Shown piece by piece: positions 49,253 to 59,436 of a stretch of DNA of 64,000 bases. The stretch lies in contig NZ_JAERVO010000005.1 in NCBI RefSeq assembly GCF_016798325.1, positions 186,001 through 250,000 on the forward strand. The letters are read 5' to 3'. This stretch comes from Marinobacter mangrovi (GTDB lineage Bacteria > Pseudomonadota > Gammaproteobacteria > Pseudomonadales > Oleiphilaceae). The notes beneath the pieces were generated by a model that saw only the letters and a program-made list of their open reading frames with translations, made no database searches and was not told the origin of the DNA. The position numbers and the translations under genes were made by a program. Numbering within the stretch: position 1 is the stretch's first letter; each line of letters opens with the position of its first letter.

Positions 49253-49899
49253 TGTTTCCAGGCCCGACCCTGCAGGCGGCGGTCACCCAGGTCGTCGAAC
49301 AAGCCCTCAACCGGGCGCTGGCCCTGGATCCGGCGGGACGCCAATCCCTGCTGGACGCCGTGGCGGCGCCGGTGCAGTTCGATTTCAGCGGTCTCGGGCT
49401 CTGCCTGTCCCTGCGGACGGTGGGCGAACAGGTGCAGGTGGGCAGCACGCCGCCGGAGGACGCCGTGTTGATCGTCAGCGGGCGCCCCATGGCGTTTGCA
49501 GCGCTCGCCCAGGGCGACGATCGGGTCTTCAGCGACGAGCGGCTGCAGGTGCAGGGCGATGTCAGCCGGGCCCATGCGCTGCAGCGCGCCCTGGCGCAGC
49601 TCCAACCCGACTGGGAGGCCGCGCTGGCCCGCTACACCGGTGATGTGCCGGCGCATTTCATCGGTCAGCGCGTGCGCGGCGCCCTGCGCTGGCAGAAGCA
49701 GGCGTTCGCCTCGCTGAACGCCAACCTGGAAGAGTACATCCACGAAGAAAGCCGGTCCCTGCCCGGGCGCAACGAACTGGCCGCCACCTTTGAAGACATC
49801 GACCAACTGGCCCTGCAGACCGACCGTCTGGCCGCCCGCCTGGACCGCCTGCAACAGCAGCTCGATGCCGATTCATCCCCGTCGACGGAGTCGTCGTGA
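49252..49899 (+). CDS. ubiJ: Ubiquinone biosynthesis accessory factor UbiJ
   Basis: A 215-aa SCP2-domain protein: [20 protein letters not shown] near the start, [20 protein letters not shown] in the lipid-binding domain, and a helical C-terminus. UbiJ organises the Ubi metabolon with UbiK in E. coli. The start overlaps the ubiE stop by one base, and the end overlaps the ubiB GTG start by four bases (GTGA). The order ubiE-ubiJ-ubiB is conserved. Confidence 0.93.
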   Translation: MFPGPTLQAAVTQVVEQALNRALALDPAGRQSLLDAVAAPVQFDFSGLGLCLSLRTVGEQVQVGSTPPEDAVLIVSGRPMAFAALAQGDDRVFSDERLQVQGDVSRAHALQRALAQLQPDWEAALARYTGDVPAHFIGQRVRGALRWQKQAFASLNANLEEYIHEESRSLPGRNELAATFEDIDQLALQTDRLAARLDRLQQQLDADSSPSTESS

Positions 49900-51539
49900 C
49901 GCGCATTCAACGCCTTTTCCGCATTGCCTGGGTTTTCAGCAAGTACCGACTGGACGAATTCCTCCCCCTGGCCGACCTGCCCTGGCCACTGCGGTTCCTG
50001 CTGCTGTTCGCTCCCTGGCACCTGTTCCCGACCTATCGTGCCAGCCGGGGGGAGCGACTGCGCCTGGCCCTGGAGGAACTGGGCCCGATCTTCGTCAAGT
50101 TCGGCCAGATCCTGTCCACCCGCCGCGACCTGTTGCCGGACGACATGGCCAACGCCCTGCAGCAACTCCAGGACCGGGTGCCGCCGTTTCCCGGCAGCGA
50201 GGCCCAGGCCATTGTGGAAGACTCCCTCGGCCAGTCCGTCGGTCAGCTGTTCAAGACCTTCGACAGCAACCCCATGGCGTCCGCCTCGGTAGCCCAGGTC
50301 CACGAGGCGACCCTGCATTCCGGACAGTCCGTGGTGGTCAAGGTCATCCGCCCCGGCATTGACCGGGTCATCCGCCAGGACATTGCGCTGATGCTGATGA
50401 TGGCTGCGGCGCTGGAGCGGTACTGGTCGGAAGGCCGGCGCCTGCGTCCGGTCGAGGTGGTGCGCGATTACGAGCAGACCATCCACGACGAACTGGACAT
50501 GCAGCGCGAGGCCGCCAACGCCTCCCAGTTGCGTCGCAATTTCGAGGGTTCCACGCTGATTTACATCCCGGAAGTGTTCTGGGACTACACCGCCCGCAAG
50601 GTGCTGGTGATGGAGCGCGTCCAGGGCATTCCCGTCGCCGACACCCAGGCCCTGAATGCCGCCGGCGTGAACATGAAGGTGCTGGCCGAGAAAGGCGTGG
50701 AAATCTTCTTCACCCAGGTGTTCCGGGACAGTTTCTTCCACGCGGATATGCACCCGGGCAATATCTTCGTGGACGCCAGCAACCCGCAGGATCCGCGCTA
50801 CATCGCCATCGATTTCGGCATCGTCGGCACCCTGGCGCCGGAAGACCAGAGTTACCTGGCCCGCAACCTGCTCGCCTTCTTCCGCAGGGACTACCGGCAG
50901 GTGGCCGAACTGCACATCCAGTCCGGCTGGATTCCGGCGCACACCCGGGTCAACGAATTCGAGGCCGCCATCCGCACCGTGTGCGAGCCGATTTTCGAAC
51001 GCCCGCTGAGCGAGATTTCCTTCGGTCACTTCCTGCTGCGCCTGTTCCAGACCGCCCGGCGCTTCGAGATGGAGGTCCAGCCACAGCTGGTCCTGCTGCA
51101 GAAAACCCTGCTTAACGTGGAAGGCCTGGGTCGCCAGCTTTATCCCGAGCTGGATCTGTGGAGCACCGCCCAGCCCTTCCTGGAAACCTGGATGCGCCGT
51201 CGCATCGGCCCACCGGGCATGTTCAAGACCCTCAAGGAACACCTGCCCGCCTGGCTGGAACAGTCGCCGGAAATGCCGCAACTGGTGCACGACGCGCTGT
51301 TGCGGGTACGCGACCTGGATCGCGCCCCGGCCGCCGATCAGGCTACACTGAAGGCCTTACAGGACGCCGAGGAAGGCCGTCGCCGCAGTTTCCGGCGCAC
51401 GCTGCTGGGCGTGGCCTGCCTGGCCGGCGCCTGGCTGACCACACAACCGGTCAGTTGGGCCGCGATCTCGACCATCCCCACCCAGGGCTGGATCCTGATT
51501 GCCGCCGCCGGCTGGCTGTTGATTGGCCGGCGCACCTGA
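49896..51539 (+). CDS. ubiB: UbiB ubiquinone biosynthesis kinase-like protein
   Basis: A 547-aa ABC1/ADCK-family atypical kinase. The KxGQ motif [18 protein letters not shown] (residues ~67-84), the alanine-rich loop [12 protein letters not shown] and the later [12 protein letters not shown] with IDFGIVG are clear. Two C-terminal membrane helices ([27 protein letters not shown]) anchor it. It supports ubiquinone synthesis by ATPase activity. The GTG start overlaps the ubiJ stop by the GTGA arrangement. Confidence 0.95.
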   Translation: MTRIQRLFRIAWVFSKYRLDEFLPLADLPWPLRFLLLFAPWHLFPTYRASRGERLRLALEELGPIFVKFGQILSTRRDLLPDDMANALQQLQDRVPPFPGSEAQAIVEDSLGQSVGQLFKTFDSNPMASASVAQVHEATLHSGQSVVVKVIRPGIDRVIRQDIALMLMMAAALERYWSEGRRLRPVEVVRDYEQTIHDELDMQREAANASQLRRNFEGSTLIYIPEVFWDYTARKVLVMERVQGIPVADTQALNAAGVNMKVLAEKGVEIFFTQVFRDSFFHADMHPGNIFVDASNPQDPRYIAIDFGIVGTLAPEDQSYLARNLLAFFRRDYRQVAELHIQSGWIPAHTRVNEFEAAIRTVCEPIFERPLSEISFGHFLLRLFQTARRFEMEVQPQLVLLQKTLLNVEGLGRQLYPELDLWSTAQPFLETWMRRRIGPPGMFKTLKEHLPAWLEQSPEMPQLVHDALLRVRDLDRAPAADQATLKALQDAEEGRRRSFRRTLLGVACLAGAWLTTQPVSWAAISTIPTQGWILIAAAGWLLIGRRT

Positions 51540-51565
51540 ACGAGACACAACCGGACCGGAGAACC

Positions 51566-51991
51566 ATGCAAGACACGACTGCCATCCCCACCGACTGGCT
51601 GGATGAGATCAAGTGGGACGACCAGGGCCTGGTGCCCGCCATCGCCCAGGACGCCGCCAGCGGCGATATCCTGATGATGGCCTGGATGAATCGCGAAGCC
51701 CTGGAGCTGACCGCCGCGGAAAATCGCGCCATCTACTGGTCGCGCTCGCGCGGCAAACTCTGGCGCAAGGGCGAGTCCTCCGGCCACGTGCAGCAGGTGT
51801 CCGAAATCCGCCTGGACTGCGATGCCGACGTGATCGTCCTGAAAGTCGAGCAACTGGGCGGCATTGCCTGCCACACCGGACGGCGCAGCTGTTTTTACCG
51901 GCGCCTCGAAGACGGCCAGTGGGTCAGCGTCGAGCCGGTGCTGAAAGATCCGGACGCCATTTACGGTCACAAGGGAGATCCGTCCGCATGA
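51566..51991 (+). CDS. hisI: Phosphoribosyl-AMP cyclohydrolase HisI
   Basis: A 141-aa enzyme. The zinc-binding segment [17 protein letters not shown] with the [11 protein letters not shown] pair, plus [11 protein letters not shown], identify HisI. It hydrolyses phosphoribosyl-AMP to the formimino-phosphoribosyl intermediate in histidine biosynthesis. GGAG precedes the ATG at 51566, 26 bp after ubiB. It overlaps hisE by ATGA. Confidence 0.95.
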   Translation: MQDTTAIPTDWLDEIKWDDQGLVPAIAQDAASGDILMMAWMNREALELTAAENRAIYWSRSRGKLWRKGESSGHVQQVSEIRLDCDADVIVLKVEQLGGIACHTGRRSCFYRRLEDGQWVSVEPVLKDPDAIYGHKGDPSA

Positions 51992-52332
51992 GTGATACTC
52001 GGAACGATGTATTGGGCGAGCTGGCCAAGGTTCTGGAAGCGCGCAAGGCCGCGAGTCCCGACAGTTCCTACGTCGCCAGCCTGCACCACAAGGGCCTGAA
52101 CAAGATCCTGGAAAAGGTCGGCGAGGAATGCACCGAGATGCTGCTGGCCGCCAAAGACGCGCAGCAGACGGGCGAGAAAGACAAGCTCATCTACGAGACC
52201 GCGGACCTGTGGTTCCACAGCCTGGTCGCCCTGTCTCACCTGGGCCTGGGACCGGATGACGTCCTGCAGGAACTGGCGCGACGCTTCGACCTGTCCGGCC
52301 TGGACGAGAAGGCGGCCCGAAAGCCGCAATAA
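51988..52332 (+). CDS. hisE: Phosphoribosyl-ATP pyrophosphatase HisE
   Basis: A 114-aa all-helical enzyme: [21 protein letters not shown] with the conserved [13 protein letters not shown] metal-binding glutamates and aspartate. It hydrolyses phosphoribosyl-ATP, the step before HisI. hisI and hisE are separate genes here, as in Pseudomonas, not fused as in E. coli. Overlaps the hisI stop. Confidence 0.95.
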   Translation: MSDTRNDVLGELAKVLEARKAASPDSSYVASLHHKGLNKILEKVGEECTEMLLAAKDAQQTGEKDKLIYETADLWFHSLVALSHLGLGPDDVLQELARRFDLSGLDEKAARKPQ

Positions 52333-52452
52333 AACAGTAACAAACAACGACTACTGTGCCGTCTGGTAACCGCTCCGTCATCTGCGGCTTTACCAACCCC
52401 GTTGCAGGTAGCGTACAATCAAAGACACAACACCTATCGTGAGGGCTCTGAC

Positions 52453-52686
52453 ATGGGTATCAGCATCTGGCAACTACTGATCGTTCTCGGCATTGTGGTC
52501 CTCCTGTTCGGCACCAAGAAACTGCGCAATATCGGTACCGACCTGGGCGGAGCGGTCCGTGGCTTCAAGAAATCCATGGCCGACGAAGACCAGAACCAGA
52601 AAAAGGAGTCACTGGACCAGAGCGAGGACGGCAACGTTTACGAAGCCACCCGCACTGAATCCGCTGACAAGAAAACCCACAGCTGA
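52453..52686 (+). CDS. tatA: Sec-independent translocase subunit TatA
   Basis: A 77-aa protein with one N-terminal membrane helix ([20 protein letters not shown]), the [22 protein letters not shown] amphipathic helix and an acidic-basic tail. It forms the Tat pore with TatBC. The ATG at 52453 has GAGGG upstream; an in-frame ATG at 52402 is too early. About 120 bp separate it from hisE, so it probably has its own promoter. Confidence 0.95.
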   Translation: MGISIWQLLIVLGIVVLLFGTKKLRNIGTDLGGAVRGFKKSMADEDQNQKKESLDQSEDGNVYEATRTESADKKTHS

Positions 52687-52697
52687 GCCGACGCCCG

Positions 52698-53144
52698 ATG
52701 TTCGACATTGGCTTCATGGAGCTGCTGATCTGCGGCATCATCGCCCTGCTGGTGCTGGGCCCCGAGCGTTTGCCCGGTGCCGCCCGCAGTGCGGGCCGCT
52801 GGGTCGGACGCACGCGCCGGCTGGTGCGGCAGTTCACCAGTGAGCTGGATCGGCAGATCAAGGCCGAAGAGCTCAAGGAGCAGCTCCGCAAGGAAGGCGG
52901 GATCGACCTGGATGGCGTCGAGAAGAACGTCCGCGACGGCCTGAGCAAGGCCCGTGACTACGAGCACCTGCTGGTGTCCGACGAGGACAAACGCAGCGAT
53001 CGCCCGGCACCGCCCGCCCGTGAGGAAGCCCTGGAAGAAGCCGGCTACTACGCCGAGCAGGACGCGGCCGCCGCCGCTGAACAGCGCGCCTCCGATTCCG
53101 ATGCCCCGCAGGACAAACAGGCCACACCGGAAAACCGAACATGA
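52698..53144 (+). CDS. tatB: Sec-independent translocase subunit TatB
   Basis: A 148-aa protein with an N-terminal membrane helix (MFDIGFMELLICGIIALLVLG), the GPERLPGAARSAGRWVGRTRR amphipathic region and an acidic tail. It works with TatC in signal peptide recognition. 11 bp follow tatA, and it overlaps tatC by ATGA. Confidence 0.95.
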   Translation: MFDIGFMELLICGIIALLVLGPERLPGAARSAGRWVGRTRRLVRQFTSELDRQIKAEELKEQLRKEGGIDLDGVEKNVRDGLSKARDYEHLLVSDEDKRSDRPAPPAREEALEEAGYYAEQDAAAAAEQRASDSDAPQDKQATPENRT

Positions 53145-53980
53145 CGTCGCGCCCCTCTGGAGATGCCGTGTCCTCCACCGACGAGGAAAAGCTCAAGACG
53201 CCACCGCCCGCCAACGACGGTCCGGACGAGGAAGAACTTCATCAGGAAATGTCGCTGATCGACCACTTGCTGGAGTTGCGCAACCGGCTGCTCAAGATGG
53301 TGTTGGCGACCCTGATCTGCTTTGCCGGGATCTACCCGTTCGCCAACAAGATCTACCTGTGGATCTCCCAGCCCCTGCGCGACCTGCTGCCAGAAGGCCA
53401 GGTGATGATCGCCACGGACGTCACCTCACCGTTCTTCGCACCGTTAAAGCTGGCGCTGGTGCTGTCGGTGTTCGTGGCCATCCCCTACATCCTCTACCAG
53501 CTGTGGAGCTTTGTGGCGCCCGGCCTGTATCGCCATGAGAAGAAGCTGGCTTTCCCGCTGCTGTTCTCATCGGTCGTGCTCTTCTACCTGGGTGCCGTTT
53601 TTGCCTACTTCGTTGTCTTTCCGCTGGTGTTCGGCTTCTTCACCACGGTCGGGCCGGAAGGCATTTCCGAGATGCCCGACATCAGCAGCTACCTGACCTT
53701 CGTGCTGAAGATGTTCTTTGCCTTCGGGGTGGCGTTCGAGATTCCCATTGCCGTCATCCTGATGATCCTGGCGGGCATCACCACGCCGGAAGATCTGGCC
53801 GCCAAACGCCCCTACGTGGTCGTGGGCTGCTTCATCATCGGCATGCTGCTGACCCCGCCGGACATCATCTCCCAGACCCTGCTGGCCGTGCCCATGTGGG
53901 TGCTGTTCGAGCTGGGCATCCTGTTTGGCCGACTGGCCCGCCGGCGCACGGAAGACGCACCCGCCGACGAGGCGCCATGA
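53141..53980 (+). CDS. tatC: Sec-independent translocase subunit TatC
   Basis: A 279-aa membrane protein with six helices. An acidic N-terminal extension precedes MSLIDHLLELRNRLLKMVLA; SPFFAPLKLALVLSVF, YQLWSFVAPGLYRHEKK and the VVVGCFIIGMLLTPPDIISQ block are diagnostic. It recognises twin-arginine signals such as that on the molybdopterin protein in this window. The first ATG overlaps tatB; a later ATG could also be used. Confidence 0.95.
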   Translation: MTSRPSGDAVSSTDEEKLKTPPPANDGPDEEELHQEMSLIDHLLELRNRLLKMVLATLICFAGIYPFANKIYLWISQPLRDLLPEGQVMIATDVTSPFFAPLKLALVLSVFVAIPYILYQLWSFVAPGLYRHEKKLAFPLLFSSVVLFYLGAVFAYFVVFPLVFGFFTTVGPEGISEMPDISSYLTFVLKMFFAFGVAFEIPIAVILMILAGITTPEDLAAKRPYVVVGCFIIGMLLTPPDIISQTLLAVPMWVLFELGILFGRLARRRTEDAPADEAP

Positions 53981-54699
53981 ACCTCGGCCTGCTGTTCGAC
54001 GAGGATTTCGTGGACGACAACCGGGTGATCTTGCGGGACCGGCGCCGCAAGCACCTGGAAGAGGTCCTGAAGGTCGACGTTGGCGATCGCGTGCCGCTGG
54101 GCCGCGTCAACGGCGCGATGGGTTACGGCACCGTCGATTTCCTGGACGCCCGCGAAGCCCGCCTCTCGGTCACCCTCGACACGCCGCCGCCGGCGCCCTT
54201 ACCGCTGACCCTGGTACTGGCCATGCCGCGCCCCAAGATGTTCCGACGCGTCCTGCAGACCTGCGCGGCCCTGGGCGTAAAGGACATCTGGCTGATCAAC
54301 GCCTACAAGGTGGAAAAAAGCTTCTGGCAGACGCCCTGGCTCTCCGACGCTCACCTGCGTGACAACCTGACGCTGGGGCTGGAACAGTCGAAAGACACGC
54401 AGATGCCCGAGGTGCACATCCGCCAGCGCTTCAAGCCGTTCGTGGAGGACGAGCTGCCCGGCCTGATGCGGGAACGCCCCGGCCTGGTCGCCCATCCCGG
54501 CACCGACGTGCCCTGCCCCGCGCACACCAACACCCCGGCGACCCTGTGCATCGGTCCGGAAGGCGGTTTTATTCCCTACGAGGTGGATAAACTGGTGGAA
54601 GCCGGCGCGCGGGCCGTCCACCTGGGTTCACGCATTTTACGGGTGGAAACGGCGGTGCCGGTGCTGGTGAGTCGCCTGTTCGACGCCTGCGAATTCTGA
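53977..54699 (+). CDS. rsmE: 16S rRNA m3U1498 methyltransferase RsmE
   Basis: A 240-aa SPOUT methyltransferase. The SAM-binding knot is in LCIGPEGGFIPYEVDKLV (near 190-207), and the N-terminal PUA-like part begins MNLGLLFDEDFVDDNRVILR. It methylates U1498 of 16S rRNA. It overlaps tatC by ATGA, and the stop is 4 bp from the convergent ubiquinone hydroxylase gene. Confidence 0.94.
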   Translation: MNLGLLFDEDFVDDNRVILRDRRRKHLEEVLKVDVGDRVPLGRVNGAMGYGTVDFLDAREARLSVTLDTPPPAPLPLTLVLAMPRPKMFRRVLQTCAALGVKDIWLINAYKVEKSFWQTPWLSDAHLRDNLTLGLEQSKDTQMPEVHIRQRFKPFVEDELPGLMRERPGLVAHPGTDVPCPAHTNTPATLCIGPEGGFIPYEVDKLVEAGARAVHLGSRILRVETAVPVLVSRLFDACEF

Positions 54700-54703
54700 G
54701 CCT

Positions 54704-55933
54704 TCAGACCGCTTCGATACCCATTGCCTGAGCCGCCAGCCGGTTCTTGATGCCGCCCTGACCGTCCAGCCAGCGCATGCCGGCATTGCGGATCCAGCGC
54801 AGGGGCAGTTCGTCCCGCGCAAACAGCTGCTTGAAGCCTTCCATCGCCGCCATCATGGCGAGGTTTTCGCCCTTGCGGCGGCGCTGGTAACGGGCCAGGG
54901 TCGACGGCTCACCCGCGGGTAATCCACTGTCACGCAGACGCGCCATTTCTTCCAGCAACACCCGCACATCGCCATAGCCCAGGTTCACGCCCTGGCCCGC
55001 CAATGGGTGGATAGTGTGGGCGGCGTCGCCGATGAGGGCCAGGCCCGGTTTGACGTAGTCCTTGGCGTGGCGCTGGCGCAGCGGGAAGGCAAAGCGACGG
55101 GAGACGGCCTTCACCGCACCCAGCTGGCGTTCGATGGCCGCTTCCAGTTCCGCGGTGAACGCCGCGTCGTCCAGCGCCATCAACCGCCGCGCTTCGGCCG
55201 TGTCCTGCGACCAGACGATGGAACAGAAGTGGCGACTGCCGGCTTCGTTGGCCAGCGGCAGGAACGCCAGCGGGCCGGTGGGCGAGAAACGCTGCCAAGC
55301 CGTCGCCTGATGCGGCTGGACGGTTTCCACCGTGCAGACGATGCCCTGCTGGTCGTAGTCCCATTCCCGCGTCGGCAGGCCGGCCCACTGGCGCACCCGG
55401 GATTGCGGACCGTCCGCGGCCACCACCAGATCGGCTTCCAGACGACGACCGTCTTCGAGTTGAATGCAATGGCTCCCGGCGGCCTCTTCCGTCCAGTCGC
55501 TCACCGACACCCCGGCGAACAGGTCCAGAGCAGCATCGGAAACAGCGGCCATCAGGGCGCGCACCAGGATCCGGTTTTCGACAATGGTGCCCAGCGACGA
55601 GACGCCCATGGCCGGGGCCTCAAAGTGGATACGCCCGGTGCCGTCCGCGTCCCAGACGGTCATATCCGCGTAGGGGCAATGCCGTTCGGCCGTCACGTCA
55701 CTCCAGACGCCGAGGGCATGCAGCAGCGCCTGACTGGCCAGCGACAGGGCACTGACCCGCGGCTCGAAGTCATCCACCGTCGCAGCGGGCTCCAGCGGGC
55801 GCAGGGTTTCTTCCAGCGTCGCCGCTTCCACCAGACCCACACGCCAGCCTTGCTGACAAAGACCCAGTGCGGCGGCGGCGCCGGTCATGCCACCGCCCAC
55901 CACCAGGATATCGAAGCGTTGGACGTCACTCAT
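54704..55933 (-). CDS. UbiH/UbiF/VisC-type FAD-dependent ubiquinone hydroxylase (UbiI-like)
   Basis: A 409-aa flavin hydroxylase. FAD motif VVGGGMTGAAAALGL is near residue 11; the second motif LIGDAAHTIHPLAGQGVNLGYG is near 290. It adds a hydroxyl to the quinone ring. By order (downstream of ubiH) it is likely the UbiI/VisC position, but UbiF-type activity is possible; the exact step is not decided by sequence. Its ATG overlaps the stop of ubiH by ATGA. Confidence 0.9.
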   Translation of the reverse strand: MSDVQRFDILVVGGGMTGAAAALGLCQQGWRVGLVEAATLEETLRPLEPAATVDDFEPRVSALSLASQALLHALGVWSDVTAERHCPYADMTVWDADGTGRIHFEAPAMGVSSLGTIVENRILVRALMAAVSDAALDLFAGVSVSDWTEEAAGSHCIQLEDGRRLEADLVVAADGPQSRVRQWAGLPTREWDYDQQGIVCTVETVQPHQATAWQRFSPTGPLAFLPLANEAGSRHFCSIVWSQDTAEARRLMALDDAAFTAELEAAIERQLGAVKAVSRRFAFPLRQRHAKDYVKPGLALIGDAAHTIHPLAGQGVNLGYGDVRVLLEEMARLRDSGLPAGEPSTLARYQRRRKGENLAMMAAMEGFKQLFARDELPLRWIRNAGMRWLDGQGGIKNRLAAQAMGIEAV

Positions 55934-57204
55934 GAGCGTTTTCCTGCAGAACGGCCGGCCGCGTTGGGGCCCAGCCCCATAGCTCGGCGGGCAAACCAGC
56001 GCCGGGCGCCGGGAACCAGGTCCAGCCCCACCAACCCGGCGTCCCGGGCCGCGGACAGCGCCCGGGAGTGGTGACCAAAAATCTGGATGAGCGAATCGGA
56101 AAAACGGACGGTGTCCCGCTGATCCTGCCGGTGACGGGCCTGATAGCCCTGCAACACAGCAATGTCACCCAGTGGGCGGGCAGAGGCGGTGGCCTGCTCG
56201 AACGCCTCCACCAGCGTCATCAACCCCCGCAACGCCAGGTTAAAGCCCTGCCCCGCCACCGGATGCAGCGTGTGGGCAGCGTTGCCGACCAGCACGATGC
56301 CGGGGCGCACGGCCTCCTGCACGGTGGTGAGGGTCAACGGGTAATGGGCACACTCGCCCATCTTCACAAAACGGCCCAGGCGCCAGCCGAAGCGGGCCTG
56401 CAATCGCGCCAGCCGCTCACCGTCATCCAGGGCCAGGGTTTCTTCCAGGGCCGCATCGGCCAGCGTCCAGACCAGGGCCGCCTCGCGCCCGGCCCGACCG
56501 GGCTTGCCCCGCGGAAGCAGCGCCAGCGGTCCGGCGTCGGTAAACCGTTCGTAGGCCACAAAATCATGGGGATTGCTGAACGTGACGTTGGCAATCAGGG
56601 CGTTCTGGCCATACTCGCTGGTCTCGACGTTGAAGCCCAGCTGCTCGCGCAGGCCGGAGCGACCGCCGTCGGCCACCACCAGGCAGCGAGCCGTGAGGGA
56701 CGATGACTCGTCATCCTGTTCCAGTCGCGCCGTAACCCCTTCACTGAGCGGCTCGACACCGACCACTTTTGCCGGGGCCTTCCAGCTGACCGCAGGCTGT
56801 TCTCCCAGCGCCCGCATCAACGCCAGCCCGAGCAGCCGGTTGTCCACCACGTAACCCAGGGCATCCTGACCGTGCTCCTCGGCGGACAGCCGGGTCGCGC
56901 CGAAACGGCCCCGGTCCGACACATGGATGCGCCGGATCGGCGTGGCATGGGGGCTCAACGCAGACCACAACCCCAGGTCGTCGTAGATCAGCCGCGAGCC
57001 CCAGGCCAACGCCGTGGAACGGGCGTCGTAGCTGGGCTGGTAGTCCTCGGGACGGGCGTCCGGCGACAGGGGAAAGGCTTCCACCACGGTCACCCGCAAC
57101 TGCGGCAGCCGGTGGGCCAGCGCCAGCGCCAGGGTGGCGCCGGCCAGGCCGCCACCGGCAATCAGGATATCGGTATCGAACGCAGGAGAATGCGGCTCGC
57201 TCAC
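55930..57204 (-). CDS. ubiH: 2-octaprenyl-6-methoxyphenol hydroxylase UbiH
   Basis: A 424-aa FAD-dependent monooxygenase. It starts at GTG 57204 just after the pepP stop; the N-terminus is DTDILIAGGGLAGATLALAL. The second motif LVGNAAHTLHPVAGQGFNL uses GNAAH (common for UbiH). It catalyses a ring hydroxylation in ubiquinone synthesis. An upstream in-frame opening is out of the pepP frame and is rejected. The operon order is ygfB-like, pepP, ubiH, ubiI-like. Confidence 0.93.
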   Translation of the reverse strand: MSEPHSPAFDTDILIAGGGLAGATLALALAHRLPQLRVTVVEAFPLSPDARPEDYQPSYDARSTALAWGSRLIYDDLGLWSALSPHATPIRRIHVSDRGRFGATRLSAEEHGQDALGYVVDNRLLGLALMRALGEQPAVSWKAPAKVVGVEPLSEGVTARLEQDDESSSLTARCLVVADGGRSGLREQLGFNVETSEYGQNALIANVTFSNPHDFVAYERFTDAGPLALLPRGKPGRAGREAALVWTLADAALEETLALDDGERLARLQARFGWRLGRFVKMGECAHYPLTLTTVQEAVRPGIVLVGNAAHTLHPVAGQGFNLALRGLMTLVEAFEQATASARPLGDIAVLQGYQARHRQDQRDTVRFSDSLIQIFGHHSRALSAARDAGLVGLDLVPGARRWFARRAMGLGPNAAGRSAGKRS

Positions 57205-57218
57205 AGGTCGTGCAGTCC

Positions 57219-58535
57219 TCAGTCGGCCATCAGGGCTTCGATGTCGGCGATGGTTTTCGGCGCGCCCTCGCTCAGCACGCGGCAGCCCTCTTTGGTGACC
57301 ACCACATCGTCCTCGATGCGGATGCCGATGCCCCGCCACTGCTCATCCACATCCATATTGTCCGGCGCGATGTACAGGCCGGGCTCCACCGTGAGCACCA
57401 TGCCGGGCTCCAGCACCCGCCAGGCACCACCGACCCGGTAATCGCCCACGTCGTGCACATCAAGGCCCAGCCAATGTCCCGTGCGGTGCATGAAAAACGG
57501 CCGGAAGGCTTCCTGCTCCAGGGCTTCCTCCAGCGTCATGTTCTTGAGGATGCCCAGATCGATCAGGCCCTGGGTCAACACATTGAGAGCCGCCTCGTGC
57601 GGATGGTTCCAGTGATTGCCCGGCTTGACCGCCTCGATGGCCGCATCCTGGGCCGCCAGCACGATCTCGTAGACCGCCCGCTGGGGATCGGTAAACCGGC
57701 CACTGACCGGGAAGGTCCGGGTGATGTCCGAGGCATAGTTGTCCAGCTCGCAACCGGCGTCGATCAGGACGAGGTCGCCGTCTTTCAGCGGCGCGCGGTT
57801 CTCGATGTAATGCAGGATACAGCCGTTGGCGCCACTGCCGACAATCGACGGGTACGCCGTGGAGCGGGCACCGTGGGACATGAACGTATGCAGCAGCTCG
57901 GCTTCCAGGTTGTATTCATGACCGCCCTGGCGCGCCCGTTTCATGGCATTGCAATGGGCCTCGGCGCTGATCTTGCCGGCCTTGGCCATCACCTTGATTT
58001 CCGCCGCGCTCTTGTAGAGGCGCAGGTCGTGCAGGCTGTGTTCGAGGGCCACGAATTCACCCGGGGGGTGGGCCCCGGTGCGCACCTTGGAACGGATCGT
58101 CTTGACCCAGTCCATCACCTGGTTGTCGAACGCCTTGTCCTTGCCCAGCGGATAGTAGACCCGACTGCGCCCCTCGATCATGCCCGGCAGGATGTCGTCG
58201 ATATCGGCAATGGGAAACGCGTCGTCGAAGCCGAGTTTTTCGATGGCGCCTTCCGGGCCCATCAGGAAACCGTCCCACAACTCCTTCTCGGGGTTGCGTT
58301 CCTTACAGAACAGGACCGCCTCGCCGTGCTCCCGGCCGGGGATCAGCGCCAGCACCGCATCCGGCTCCTCGAAACCGGTCAAATAGTAGAAATCGCTGTC
58401 CTGCCGGTACGGATGCAGCACGTCACGATTGCGCACCCGCTCGGGCGCCGCCGGAACGATGGCAATGCTGTCCGGCGCCATGAGTTCACTCAGGGCCTTG
58501 CGACGGGCGGCAAATTCTTTGATCGGCATGGACAT
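57219..58535 (-). CDS. pepP: Xaa-Pro aminopeptidase PepP
   Basis: A 438-aa M24B metallopeptidase. Metal ligands are in LIDAGCELDNYASDITRTF (two Asp), HRTGHWLGLDVHDVG (His), and VEPGLYI and RIEDDVVVT (Glu). The N-terminal half is the creatinase-type domain (QDSDFYYLTGFEEPDAV). It removes N-terminal residues before proline in the cytoplasm. It lies 15 bp after the YgfB-like gene and is followed by ubiH, the arrangement of E. coli and Pseudomonas. Confidence 0.96.
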   Translation of the reverse strand: MSMPIKEFAARRKALSELMAPDSIAIVPAAPERVRNRDVLHPYRQDSDFYYLTGFEEPDAVLALIPGREHGEAVLFCKERNPEKELWDGFLMGPEGAIEKLGFDDAFPIADIDDILPGMIEGRSRVYYPLGKDKAFDNQVMDWVKTIRSKVRTGAHPPGEFVALEHSLHDLRLYKSAAEIKVMAKAGKISAEAHCNAMKRARQGGHEYNLEAELLHTFMSHGARSTAYPSIVGSGANGCILHYIENRAPLKDGDLVLIDAGCELDNYASDITRTFPVSGRFTDPQRAVYEIVLAAQDAAIEAVKPGNHWNHPHEAALNVLTQGLIDLGILKNMTLEEALEQEAFRPFFMHRTGHWLGLDVHDVGDYRVGGAWRVLEPGMVLTVEPGLYIAPDNMDVDEQWRGIGIRIEDDVVVTKEGCRVLSEGAPKTIADIEALMAD

Positions 58536-58549
58536 AAACGGGGCCTCTC

Positions 58550-59140
58550 TCAGTGAAGCGTTTTATCAGCGGGCGGTTCCGGGGCATTGAATTCGGTAAA
58601 CACCGTGAGCGCGCCCACCCGCACGTACTCGGTAATCTCGTTGAACTGCTGTTCGCCTTCCTCGCTGTCGCCCTCGCCTTCGGCGACCTGGCTGATGGCG
58701 ACCAGGTCTTCCACCAGCTCGCGGACCTCGCCGGTGGCTTCGCCCAACTGGCGGCTGGCCATGACGGCCATGCCTTCCAGGAATCCCCGAACCCAGGCGG
58801 ACAAGGCCTGCAGACGCTGATCGAGGGCATAGTCGTCGTCTGGCAGCAGCGGGGCAAAGCTCAGGTCGGACGATTGCAGCGAGGCCAGGGTGACCTCGTA
58901 GGCGGTGTCGAGGAAGGTCTGCAGTTCTTCACTGCTCTCAACCGCCTCCGGCGCCACGCCCATGTTCTCGCAGGCCAGGGCGCGCCATTCATCCGTCTTG
59001 AGGCGGCCGCCCGCGGCCAGCCGGCCACAGAGACCACCGTGCAGTTCGGCGGGGTGGCTGAACGCCTTGTAGGAGGCGAACAGATTGGCCCAGGATTCGA
59101 AGTCACCCAGGGACGTTGTTGTGGATTCGTTCTCGGTCAT
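58550..59140 (-). CDS. ygfB: YgfB/YecA family protein (UPF0149)
   Basis: A 196-aa protein of UPF0149: SHPAELHGGLCGRLAAGGRL near 28-47, WVRGFLEGMAVMASRQLG in the middle and EYVRVGALTVFTEFN at the end. In Pseudomonas YgfB influences gene expression (for example ampDh3 control); function here is not proven. The start ATG at 59140 is followed by the MTENES N-terminus; a longer in-frame start at 59260 is rejected. It heads the pepP-ubiH operon. Confidence 0.9.
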   Translation of the reverse strand: MTENESTTTSLGDFESWANLFASYKAFSHPAELHGGLCGRLAAGGRLKTDEWRALACENMGVAPEAVESSEELQTFLDTAYEVTLASLQSSDLSFAPLLPDDDYALDQRLQALSAWVRGFLEGMAVMASRQLGEATGEVRELVEDLVAISQVAEGEGDSEEGEQQFNEITEYVRVGALTVFTEFNAPEPPADKTLH

Positions 59141-59347
59141 TACTCGACTTACGTTGGCTGCTTTGAATGGGTCACTATCGTAGCACCCGCAGCCGGCAAA
59201 GGCATCGGGCACGCCCGCCGGAACCGGCGTTCTTCCTGACCGGGCGCAACTTTTATGCAACCGCTGCCCACAACGTCGCCAATCTGCCCTGTGACGTGGA
59301 CGGCGTCGCAGATCCGGCCAACATGACGGGACGGCAAGGTCCGCAAA

Positions 59348-59376
59348 TTGACCCCCTAACGGGCCGCATTTATAGT
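59348..59376 (+). promoter_or_regulatory. Sigma70-type promoter for TIGR02449/zapA
   Basis: TTGACC (59348-59353) and TATAGT (59371-59376) are separated by 17 bp, ~60 bp before the first start. This is the most promoter-like sequence in the ~300-bp gap between the divergent operons, where no gene is seen. Confidence 0.6.
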
Positions 59377-59436
59377 TGATCGGGTAACTTACGGAGAATT
59401 CCTCTTCCAGACTCTTCGCCCAGGAAGTAGAACGCC

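Noticed and set aside
58553-59239. A 228-codon plus-strand frame opposite the ygfB-like gene
   Set aside because: It is a shadow frame antisense to a clear UPF0149 gene.
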